Source of the DNA: Contendibacter sp031732755
Lineage (GTDB): Bacteria; Pseudomonadota; Gammaproteobacteria; Competibacterales; Competibacteraceae
DNA length: 47,287 nt
Assembly: GCA_031732755.1 (NCBI GenBank)
Contig: JAVMKI010000008.1
Coordinates: 1-47,287, forward strand
Direction of reading: 5' to 3'
Shown: positions 1 to 6,821 of the stretch, piece after piece
Layout of the letters: each line of letters begins with the position of its first letter
Position numbering within the stretch: the stretch's first letter is position 1
Made by a program: the position numbers and the translations under genes
Notes under the pieces: generated by a model
The model's input: the letters and a program-made list of their open reading frames with translations, nothing else
Told to the model about the DNA's origin: nothing
The model's database searches: none

Positions 1-2
1 TC

Positions 3-1657
3 AAACTGCTACTGTCTCCCCGGCAGAGCCGGGGGTTTTCTCTGGATAATAAGCTGTACGCTCCCATACTGCTGCGGTTATGGGTGTCGAAGGACTTTTG
101 GAGCGCGGCGCAGCGGGACAATCTCTGGGCTGGTCTCTACGTCGGCATTCTGTTGGCACTGTTGTTCTCCAACCTGTTGCTGTTCCTGACCACCCGCAGC
201 CGCGGTTTTCTCTTCTTCGCGGTCTATCTCGGCTTTCTCACACTGTGGGGGATCGGCTTTTTGGGCTATGGCTTCCAGCTCCTGTGGCCGAACGGGGTCT
301 GGTGGCAGAACCAAACCCCTATCTTGCGGGCCGCGCTGGTTTGCCTGGCGTCGGCGCTGTTTGTCACGCACTTTTTGGAGACCCGGCGGCGGATGCCGGT
401 GTTGCACGGGCTGCTGCTGATCCTGAGCAGTCTGGTGGTCGGCGTGGTGGCGGTGGAGATGGTCGGCTGGTTCAAACCCGCAGTGCCCATGGCGAAAACC
501 TTGCGCGCCTATGTCGGGCTGGCCACGCTGTTATACCTGGTCTACCTGGCCGCCGGCGCGCGGGCGCTGTGGCTGGGGGTACGCGAGGCCCGCTATTTCG
601 TGCTGGCCTGGTCTTTCCCCCTGTTCGGCGTCGTGATTTTTGCTGTGCCGGATCTCGCCGACCTGATGCGCCAGCATCCTCTGGCCGCCCACACTTTCGG
701 ATTCGGCACTGTGCTGGAATGCCTGCTGCTGGTCCTGGCCTTGGGCGACCGTTACCGGCGGCTGCGTGACGACAAGCTAGCCCTGGAGCAGCGCTGGCAC
801 GCGGAACAGGCAGCCTATGCCGCGCGGCTGGAGCACGAGGTCACGGCGCGTACCGGAGAGCTGCGCACAGCGGTAGCCCAGCTCGACGCCGCATTACAGG
901 CCGAGCGCCACGCCCGCGATGAGCAGCGGGCCTTTTTGACCACGGTCTCGCACGAACTGCGCACCCCGCTTACCGTGATCGACACAACTCTGCAAAATCT
1001 CGCCCGGGACGTCACGGCTGCGGATGAGCAGACCCGGCGGCGCTATGCGCGGGCGTTGGACGCCAGCCGGCGGCTGTCGAGTCTGCTCACCGACTGTCTC
1101 AATGAGGATCGCTTCTCGCTGGCCGGTTATGATTTGCGGCTGGCGCTCTGTGATCCCACCAAGCTGCTACGAGACGCCGCCGAGGCAGGGCGTCTGATGG
1201 CCCGGGGGCACCACCTGCGGGTGGAAGCGGCAGACCCGCGCCAGCCCCCCTCCCCTTGGTTTGCGACCCGGACCTCACCCGACTGGCTCTGTGCAGCCTG
1301 GTGGACAACGCAGCGAAATACACCCCGCCCGGAACCTTGGTGACCTTGCGGGGCCAGCGGACCCTGGACGCGACCTGGTTGGAGGTGGAAGACCAAGGCC
1401 CTGGACTGGACCCGACCGAACTGGCCCGGATTTTCGAGCCGCATGTTCGCGGTCGGGCTAGTCGCGCGATCCCCGGCAGCGGCATGGGCCTGCCGCTGGC
1501 CCGGCGCATGATCGAACGTCAGGGCGGCACCCTGACCGCGACCAGTCAGCCGGGCCAAGGCAGTGTGTTCCAGATTGCCTTGCCGGCCACCGGTTCACAC
1601 CCGATAGAGATCAACGCCAAAGCGGTAGCCGAACCGATGCACGGTCTTGAGCGGTAA
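3..1657 (+). pseudogene. 7TMR-DISM sensor histidine kinase, 5'-partial and frameshifted
   Basis: The frame containing the GTG at 84 is open back to the window edge, and the residues before it read like the end of a 7TMR-DISM extracellular domain, so the true start is outside the window. About seven hydrophobic helices follow (roughly 130-770), then a coiled linker and a HisKA box with the phospho-accepting His codon at 951-953. This frame runs on to a stop at 1343 as nonsense. The ATPase domain (N-box with VDNAAKY, G-boxes GPGLD and GSGMGLPLA) sits in another frame, about 1250-1657. The switch falls at the C-rich run 1245-1255; adding one base there restores a single protein. It is either a real pseudogene or a sequencing or assembly indel. 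The 3' end overlaps the convergent response regulator gene by 63 bp. The family senses an extracellular or lipid signal and phosphorylates a response regulator. Confidence 0.8.
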
Positions 1658-2365
1658 CGACTGGCCCGTCTCCGCTTCCCACCGCCGCCGCAGACGGCTG
1701 ACCAGTTGCTCCAGGCGGCGCACGTCATAATCCAGCCAGTCATGACCCAAGGCAGCCACCAGTGCCTGCCGGGTCACGGCCTCGCCCGGATTGCTGGAAA
1801 GCAGATCGAACAGGGTCATTTCCATCGGGGACAAGGCCATGGCATGACCCTCTGGGCTGCTCAAGCGGCGGTCCTTGAGGTCCAGGCGCCAACCGGGGGC
1901 CACCCGCCGTAGCAAGGCCGCGATGATCGCCGCCAGTTCGTCCAGGGAGACAGGTTTGACCAGATAATGATCGGCACCGCTAGTCAACCCTTGCACCTTG
2001 TCCCGCAGGGTGTTGCGCGCGGTGAGGAGGATAGCGCCCGCCGCTGGTCGACACGCGCGCAATCGCGCCGTTGCCTCAAAACCGTCGCCGTCCGGCAACA
2101 TGATGTCGATGATGGCAAGATCCACAGTGGGCAACAACGGCGTGAAATTCGCTAGAGTACCAACCTCCAGGACCCGATGGCCCAACTCCATGAGGAACAA
2201 GGCCAATTCCTCTCTCAAAACCTCGTCGTCTTCCAGCAGGAGGATGGTTGCTATTGGTGTGCGCCGGTTATCCTTGGCAAGGGTCTGACCCACCGTATTG
2301 GTTGGACTTCCTGGATCAAGAAGAGTCATGCGTCGTGCCGGGGTGGTTCGAAGCGATGACTCCAT
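1595..2365 (-). CDS. OmpR/PhoB-family response regulator
   Basis: 256 residues from the ATG at 2365. The receiver domain spans about 39-152: acidic pocket E45-D46-D47, phospho-acceptor D87 in the IIDIMLPDGDG stretch, T115 and K137. A C-terminal winged-helix DNA-binding domain (about 160-253) ends with the usual RFGYRF hairpin. The N-terminal 38 residues are longer than normal and no clear ribosome-binding site precedes the first ATG, so the ATG at 2329 (M13) or a later codon may be the real start. The gene is convergent with the broken 7TMR-DISM kinase and overlaps it, and it lies 125 nt downstream of the XRE gene on the same strand. It may therefore be transcribed with the XRE gene. Its kinase partner is presumably the convergent one, but this is inferred from position only. 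Confidence 0.9.
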   Translation of the reverse strand: MESSLRTTPARRMTLLDPGSPTNTVGQTLAKDNRRTPIATILLLEDDEVLREELALFLMELGHRVLEVGTLANFTPLLPTVDLAIIDIMLPDGDGFEATARLRACRPAAGAILLTARNTLRDKVQGLTSGADHYLVKPVSLDELAAIIAALLRRVAPGWRLDLKDRRLSSPEGHAMALSPMEMTLFDLLSSNPGEAVTRQALVAALGHDWLDYDVRRLEQLVSRLRRRWEAETGQSLPLKTVHRFGYRFGVDLYRV

Positions 2366-2490
2366 CGGGTGAATCTCATGGTTCGCTTAACCGACCAGGA
2401 GCCGTTACGCATTTCGAATTCATCCCTGGCTAATTCGGCTTCGATGCGCGTTCAGTCGAGCGTTCGCTTCCCAGGTTCACCGCATCCCAA

Positions 2491-2853
2491 CTAGGCCGAA
2501 GCGAAATACTCACCATCACGCACTTTGTGCACTAGCGTGCTTAATTCTTCGTCGCTCATTTCACCCAAACCCCGGATCAGCTCGGCGAATAGAACGGGGC
2601 GACGTAGAATAATTTCACGGACGTCACTGGCGATCATGCCTGCCCGCGCCAATAACAAATCCGCATCTTCTCCTAGTTCCACCGCCAATCGCAGAACCAT
2701 TTTCTCGGATGGCGGCGACATCTTTCCGCGTTCGATTTTGCTGAGATACTTCGGTTCCATTCCAATTCGCTGCGCTATCTGCCGAACGGAGTAACGACCG
2801 CTGACTTCATGGCGTTGCTCACGTAGCGTCCGGGCATACTGTCCGAATTCCAT
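2491..2853 (-). CDS. XRE-family HTH transcriptional regulator
   Basis: 120 residues. The N-terminal half (about 20-75) is a classic XRE/Cro-type helix-turn-helix, with SVRQIAQRIG, KYLSKIERG and PPSEKMVLRLA in order. The C-terminal part is helical, with no obvious ligand or protease domain. The start ATG at 2853 follows a run of seven G on the coding strand. A near-consensus sigma54 promoter (2900-2916) lies just upstream, and the sigma54-dependent regulator is encoded immediately before it on the same strand. It may be the output of that two-component system and may regulate its own promoter, where an imperfect inverted repeat is present (2865-2904). No target is proven. Confidence 0.88.
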   Translation of the reverse strand: MEFGQYARTLREQRHEVSGRYSVRQIAQRIGMEPKYLSKIERGKMSPPSEKMVLRLAVELGEDADLLLARAGMIASDVREIILRRPVLFAELIRGLGEMSDEELSTLVHKVRDGEYFASA

Positions 2854-2864
2854 AACCCCCCCGA

Positions 2865-2904
2865 TTGCTATGTTTATGGTAAAACCCTAGCATTTATAAA
2901 GCAA
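2865..2904 (-). promoter_or_regulatory. Imperfect inverted repeat upstream of XRE gene (possible operator)
   Basis: Left arm 2865-2879 (TTGCTATGTTTATGG) and the reverse complement of the right arm 2890-2904 (TTGCTTTATAAATGC) agree at 10 of 15 positions. The element covers the region from the sigma54 -12 box to the leader of the XRE gene. It also contains the heptamer TAGGGTT (2883-2889, minus strand). XRE-type regulators often bind such sites to control themselves, so an autoregulatory operator is a reasonable guess and no more. Confidence 0.3.
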
Positions 2905-2916
2905 TTATGGTGCCAA
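2900..2916 (-). promoter_or_regulatory. Sigma54 (RpoN) promoter, -24/-12 type
   Basis: On the minus strand the sequence is TTGGCACCATAATTGCT. The known RpoN consensus is TGGCAC-G-N4-TTGCW, and this site differs only at the G. The invariant GG and GC dinucleotides are separated by exactly 10 nt. The predicted start point is near 2889, giving a leader of about 36 nt before the XRE ATG at 2853. A gene for a GAFTGA-containing sigma54 activator ends 85 bp upstream, which strengthens the assignment. Confidence 0.75.
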
Positions 2917-2995
2917 AATTTAGTGACTGATTGTAAAGGAATCTAAAATGGGAGCTGGCGTTATATGTCAAAACTTGAAACGAAGTCACCTTCAT

Positions 2996-3014
2996 GCGTT
3001 TCATTTTGAAACGC
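2996..3014. promoter_or_regulatory. 19-bp perfect dyad, candidate enhancer (UAS) for the sigma54 activator
   Basis: GCGTTTCA, a TTT spacer and TGAAACGC form a perfect 8-bp inverted repeat overlapping the stop codon of the response regulator gene. A third half-site, TGAAACG, lies at 2976-2982. The dyad centre is about 115 bp upstream of the predicted sigma54 start point, the usual distance for enhancer sites of NtrC-family proteins. It is not followed by a T-run on either strand, so it is unlikely to be a terminator. Binding by the adjacent regulator is inferred. Confidence 0.5.
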
Positions 3015-4407
3015 TTAGACTTCTGTCGGAAAACCCAGGTTCCTTCAGGCGACGCCATAAAGTGGTGCGGCTGATACCCAGTTCCTTGGCGGTCTGGGCC
3101 AAATTACCCTGATGGCTTTCAAGCAGTTTCTTGATTTCCGCCCGTTCCAACCGCTCCAGCCGAGTCATGTCACTCGCATGGATGGATAGAACAGGTGACC
3201 ACTCACCCACTTCAATCTGAGGCCCCGTATTCAACAATAGAGCCCGCTCAACCAGGTTTTCCAATTCACGCACGTTACCTGGATAGTCATAATCGCTCAA
3301 AATTTTCAGGGCTTCCACGCTAAAACTTGTGATTGGCTTATTAAGCTTGGCGCCATATTTTTTTAGGCAATGATCCGCCAGCAAGGGAATATCATGAGGC
3401 CGTTCCCTTAGAGGTGGAATATGAATTGGGAAAACATTGATTCGATAATAGAGATCGGCGCGAAATCGGCCATCACGAACCTCGGCCTGCAAATCCTTGT
3501 TTGTCGCTAAAATAATCCGTACATCGGCCCGCCGATATTCACTCTCGCCAACCCGACGAAACTGACCTTCCTGCAAAACCTGCAGGATCTTGACCTGAAG
3601 CACCTGGTTCATTTCGCCGATTTCATCCAGGAATAGAGTCCCACCATCAGCGATTTCAAACAACCCCTTGCGATCCTGAATTGCGCCAGTAAAAGCACCG
3701 CGCTTATGGCCAAACAACTCACTCTCAAGCAATGCTTCTGGAATAGTTCCACAATTCTGCTCGATAAACAGTTTGTCCTTGCGCGGTCCATGATTGTGAA
3801 TATGGCGGGCCAACAGCGTTTTACCTGTACCGGTTTCACCAGTAAGCAGGACTGTTACCGAGTTATCGATAACCTTACTCACCAACTCGAAAACCCGTTG
3901 CATGACAGGACCTTGCCCAACGATATCATTACACCGTAATGCCCTGCTCACTTCATTTCTCAGAAAGACGTTTTCATCCTGCAATCGTTCGTTGGCAGCT
4001 TGTAATTCCTTGAGCAACCGTTGATTCTCCAACGTCAGATCGTAACTCTCCAACGCTCGCCTGATGATCGTCCTAATTGCCTGCCGCTCCCATGGTTTAG
4101 TAATATATTGATAAATATGACCCTTATTGATCGCCTGAATCAATGACGGGGTATCGGTATAGCCAGTCAGGATGATGCGAATGATGTTCGCGTCGATTTG
4201 AAAGATTCGTTCCAGGAGTTCCACGCCGGTCATCCCAGGCATTCGCTGGTCAGCGATGACCAAGGCAATGTCCTGTCTTTCCAAAATCTTCAGTGCATCA
4301 ACTCCGCTAGATGCCGTGAAAATTTCGTAATCCTCAACGAAAGTCAGCGTGAGACTTCGCAGGATTTCTTTTTCGTCGTCAACAATCAGTAAACCATGGC
4401 GTTTCAC
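3001..4407 (-). CDS. Sigma54-dependent response regulator (NtrC/HupR type)
   Basis: 468 residues with a GTG start at 4407 that overlaps the kinase stop by 4 nt (GTGA), so translation is coupled. Domains: receiver at 1-120 (D10/D11, phospho-acceptor D53, K104 followed by P-W as in HupR-like proteins), coiled linker at 122-155, and AAA+ sigma54-interaction domain at about 160-395. The AAA+ domain has Walker A (GETGTGKT, near 190-197), an intact GAFTGA loop (237-242) and Walker B (LFLDE, near 258-262). A Fis-type helix-turn-helix lies at about 425-460. The intact GAFTGA loop means it should activate RpoN polymerase. Its cognate kinase is the CHASE2 protein encoded just upstream, and a likely target is the sigma54 promoter at 2900-2916. 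Confidence 0.95.
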   Translation of the reverse strand: MKRHGLLIVDDEKEILRSLTLTFVEDYEIFTASSGVDALKILERQDIALVIADQRMPGMTGVELLERIFQIDANIIRIILTGYTDTPSLIQAINKGHIYQYITKPWERQAIRTIIRRALESYDLTLENQRLLKELQAANERLQDENVFLRNEVSRALRCNDIVGQGPVMQRVFELVSKVIDNSVTVLLTGETGTGKTLLARHIHNHGPRKDKLFIEQNCGTIPEALLESELFGHKRGAFTGAIQDRKGLFEIADGGTLFLDEIGEMNQVLQVKILQVLQEGQFRRVGESEYRRADVRIILATNKDLQAEVRDGRFRADLYYRINVFPIHIPPLRERPHDIPLLADHCLKKYGAKLNKPITSFSVEALKILSDYDYPGNVRELENLVERALLLNTGPQIEVGEWSPVLSIHASDMTRLERLERAEIKKLLESHQGNLAQTAKELGISRTTLWRRLKEPGFSDRSLSVSK

Positions 4408-6497
4408 GTTATTCTCTCCATCGAACGCACGGGTAGTTCAGTCGTGAATTCAGTTCCTTTACCCACCTGACTGGTGGCTCGAATTTTTCCTCCATGCTTT
4501 TGAATAATCCCATAGCTGATACTGAGCCCTAATCCTGTTCCAGTCCCGACAGGTTTAGTCGTGAAAAAGGGATCGAAAATCCGCTTCAACTGGTCTTCGG
4601 GGATGCCAACACCGTTATCCCTGATCGTAATTTTGACCCATCCACCATCCATGACCGTGTGAATCCAGACTTCACCTCGATTTGGAATAGCCTGCGCGGC
4701 GTTTTGCAATAAATTCATAAATACTTGGTTGATTTGTCCAGGATAACACTCCACCAATGGTAGATAACCATACTCACGATGGAGGGTAATTCGATCCGTG
4801 TATTGCTTGGCAAGCAGGTTCAGAGTGGATTCGAGACCCTCGTGCAAGTCAGCCAGTACCAGACCGATGTCGTCGGTTCGCGAAAACACGCGCAAATCCA
4901 GTACAATTTTCTTAATCCGCTCAGCACCTTCCCGGCAACTGGCGATCAATTCCCGCAAGGTACCTAGGGTGCCTTCAACATGAGCACTTCCCAGCCGTGC
5001 GTCACCCTGATGGTTGATTGGGATCGCTGTTTTGGCATCGGCATACGCTTTGACCATTACCGCGAGGCGTTCGGTATAGTCCTCGATGAATTCCAGATTG
5101 CTATGGACATAGCTGATGGGATTGTTCAATTCATGGGCGACACCGGCCACTAGTAATCCCAGTGAAGCCATCTTTTCCGAGTGAACGAGTTGATCCTGAG
5201 CACGGGCCAATTCCTGATAAGCGGCTTCGATTTGCTGGTGGCGCTGCTGAAGTTCCTGGTTGGCGGTGGATAATTCCCGCGTGCGTTCGGCGATTTTTAT
5301 TTCCAGATCGTGGTTGATTTCTTCCAACAGGCGGCGGCGCTCGCGCTCGGCCCGCAGCACCCGAACCAGCAAATGGCCACCATAGACTAGCGCAAGGCTC
5401 AAGAGCATGGATACAAGGGGAATCCACAGATCCATTCGGCTGAAAACTCCGTAAGCGGCGATCATCGATAACCCGGCTAGTCCCATCGTGGCGATGAGGG
5501 CGGCAACCGGTTCCAGGTGGGCGATAAGCAAACTGGATGCCAATATCGATGCCAGCAATAGAATCCACCAAGCAGACGGGCCGATCTCGGTGACGAACCG
5601 TTCCTCCAGGACGTTGCTAATGAGGTTAGCCTGAATCTCGACGCCAGCGGAGGGACTGCCGGTCAGCCAAGAAAATGGCGTGAGAAAGGTATCGCCGGAC
5701 AGGCGTTGCGGTTCGGGAATGGCCTCCAACAGGCGGCCCACCAACACGATTTTGCCGGCGAAGATGCTAGGCGGCAGCATCTGTTCGTAATGCAGGGCTT
5801 GATAGTACGAAACCGTTACAATTGTTTTCGGTGGTCCCCGATAAGCGATCAGCACTTCTCGCGATAGATCCCGTTGCCGGAGCCACTGGGCTTCGGTCGC
5901 CGCCACGGTTCCGGGCGCTGGATTCCCCAGATAACGCCGGACAACTTGCAGGGCAAACGAGGGCAGGTCGGGGGCCAGCAGCCGCGCCCGCCGTACGGTA
6001 CCATCCCGATCAATACTGATCAGCGGACTACCCACCGTGGCGGCATCCCGAAACGCCGGAATCGGATCGATTCGGACCGTGTGGCGGAACAGCGGGTCGT
6101 TCACCACCGACAGGGCGCTAACCAACACGACATTGTCGGTGCCTTGCAGAACACGGGCTAGTTCCTCGTCCTCGGCCGGTTCGGATGGCTCGGCGAACAG
6201 GATATCGAAGCCGATTACCTTGGCGCCGGCCTTGTTGAGTTGCTGGATCAAGTGGGCGTGCAAACGACGCGGCCACGGCCATTGCCGCCCGATCTCGGCC
6301 ATGGACGGTTCATCGATGGCGACGATAACGATTGGGTCTGGTGCAGGCAACGAGCCGCGCAGCACGAACAGCAGATCGATCCCTTTCAGCTCGAGAAAGG
6401 AAAAAAAAGAAAGGTTGGAAAAAAGCAGAGTGATCCCGAAGGCGACTACCGCAACGATAGTCGCCGGCAGGATCAACGCGGTTTGGAGCTTGGGCAA
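4404..6497 (-). CDS. CHASE2-domain sensor histidine kinase
   Basis: 697 residues from a TTG at 6497; an in-frame stop lies four codons upstream, so this is the first possible start. One N-terminal membrane helix (about 8-30) is followed by an extracytoplasmic CHASE2 domain (35-300) and three close membrane helices (309-380). Next come a coiled coil (383-440), HisKA with phospho-accepting H455, and an ATPase domain with N599, the DNGVG box at 627-631, an FDPFF box and GTGTGLGLS near 651-659. It resembles NtrB/HupT-type kinases in its catalytic part. It should phosphorylate the sigma54 regulator that follows with a 4-nt overlap. Two stable hairpins lie directly before the start codon and no good ribosome-binding site is visible, suggesting low or controlled translation. 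The CHASE2 signal is unknown. Confidence 0.92.
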   Translation of the reverse strand: MPKLQTALILPATIVAVVAFGITLLFSNLSFFSFLELKGIDLLFVLRGSLPAPDPIVIVAIDEPSMAEIGRQWPWPRRLHAHLIQQLNKAGAKVIGFDILFAEPSEPAEDEELARVLQGTDNVVLVSALSVVNDPLFRHTVRIDPIPAFRDAATVGSPLISIDRDGTVRRARLLAPDLPSFALQVVRRYLGNPAPGTVAATEAQWLRQRDLSREVLIAYRGPPKTIVTVSYYQALHYEQMLPPSIFAGKIVLVGRLLEAIPEPQRLSGDTFLTPFSWLTGSPSAGVEIQANLISNVLEERFVTEIGPSAWWILLLASILASSLLIAHLEPVAALIATMGLAGLSMIAAYGVFSRMDLWIPLVSMLLSLALVYGGHLLVRVLRAERERRRLLEEINHDLEIKIAERTRELSTANQELQQRHQQIEAAYQELARAQDQLVHSEKMASLGLLVAGVAHELNNPISYVHSNLEFIEDYTERLAVMVKAYADAKTAIPINHQGDARLGSAHVEGTLGTLRELIASCREGAERIKKIVLDLRVFSRTDDIGLVLADLHEGLESTLNLLAKQYTDRITLHREYGYLPLVECYPGQINQVFMNLLQNAAQAIPNRGEVWIHTVMDGGWVKITIRDNGVGIPEDQLKRIFDPFFTTKPVGTGTGLGLSISYGIIQKHGGKIRATSQVGKGTEFTTELPVRSMERIT

Positions 6498-6501
6498 GGC
6501 T

Positions 6502-6542
6502 TTGCCATTTTATGGCAATCCCGGTTCATGGATCTAACCGGG
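6502..6542 (-). promoter_or_regulatory. Two tandem hairpins between the 73-aa gene and the CHASE2 kinase start
   Basis: In the mRNA the first hairpin has a perfect 7-bp stem (CCCGGTT/AACCGGG, 6542-6536 with 6526-6520, 9-nt loop). One nucleotide later comes a second perfect 7-bp stem (TTGCCAT/ATGGCAA, 6518-6512 with 6508-6502, 3-nt loop). The second ends 4 nt before the TTG start at 6497 and occupies the ribosome-binding region. There is no T-run, so this looks like an mRNA-processing or translation-control element rather than a terminator. Confidence 0.5.
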
Positions 6543-6576
6543 TACCATACTCACCAAAGGATATTTTATTTGCTGC

Positions 6577-6798
6577 TTAGTATGGGCATGGATCTATCCA
6601 CACTGGCATACCACCCAGCTTAATAAAACATCCAGTACTTGCCGTCACTCTAAAACCATCCTTACCTTCTGGAATTGAATCAGTATTTACCTTGATAATC
6701 TTCGGGTTTCCATGCTGATCCGTAACGACCACATACATGGTTTCAGGGTCAGGATTTTTCAATTCATCAACCTGTACTTCCTTACCTTCAAGTTTCAT
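6577..6798 (-). CDS. Small unknown protein (73 aa) between the FecR-TPR outer-membrane protein and CHASE2 kinase
   Basis: The start is the ATG at 6798, preceded by AAGGAG at an 8-nt distance; an upstream TTG at 6825 would overlap the previous stop and lacks such a site. The product is 73 residues, acidic in the first half, with no signal peptide or membrane helix. It has a short beta-rich segment around YVVVTDQHGNPKIIKV. The C-terminal tail is rich in Gly, Pro and aromatic residues and has two Cys (positions 56 and 71). I do not recognise the family. It lies 24 nt after the outer-membrane protein stop, so it is probably in the same operon. It could be a partner of the kinase or a small secreted or modified peptide, but neither is shown. 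Confidence 0.7.
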   Translation of the reverse strand: MKLEGKEVQVDELKNPDPETMYVVVTDQHGNPKIIKVNTDSIPEGKDGFRVTASTGCFIKLGGMPVWIDPCPY

Positions 6799-6821
6799 AA
6801 ATATTCTCCTTTTAAACTCCG

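Noticed and set aside
18..39. GC-rich hairpin CCCCGGC/GCCGGGG followed by TTTT, terminator-like
   Set aside because: It lies inside the open frame of the 7TMR-DISM kinase, whose N-terminal part continues beyond the window edge. It is more likely coding sequence than a terminator.
1245..1255. Programmed -1 ribosomal frameshift in the kinase
   Set aside because: The tandem slippage position would require G-CCC-CCC pairing, and no downstream structure was evident. A one-base indel is simpler.
2415..2437. Inverted repeat CGAATT/AATTCG between the XRE and OmpR-type genes
   Set aside because: Arms of 6 bp with an 11-nt loop are expected by chance, and no T-run or motif is associated.
2948..3112. 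Small plus-strand ORF of 54 codons with AAAGGA 7 nt upstream
   Set aside because: Most of it is antisense to the response regulator's HTH coding sequence, the protein has no recognisable features, and the region is better explained by the sigma54 promoter and dyad.
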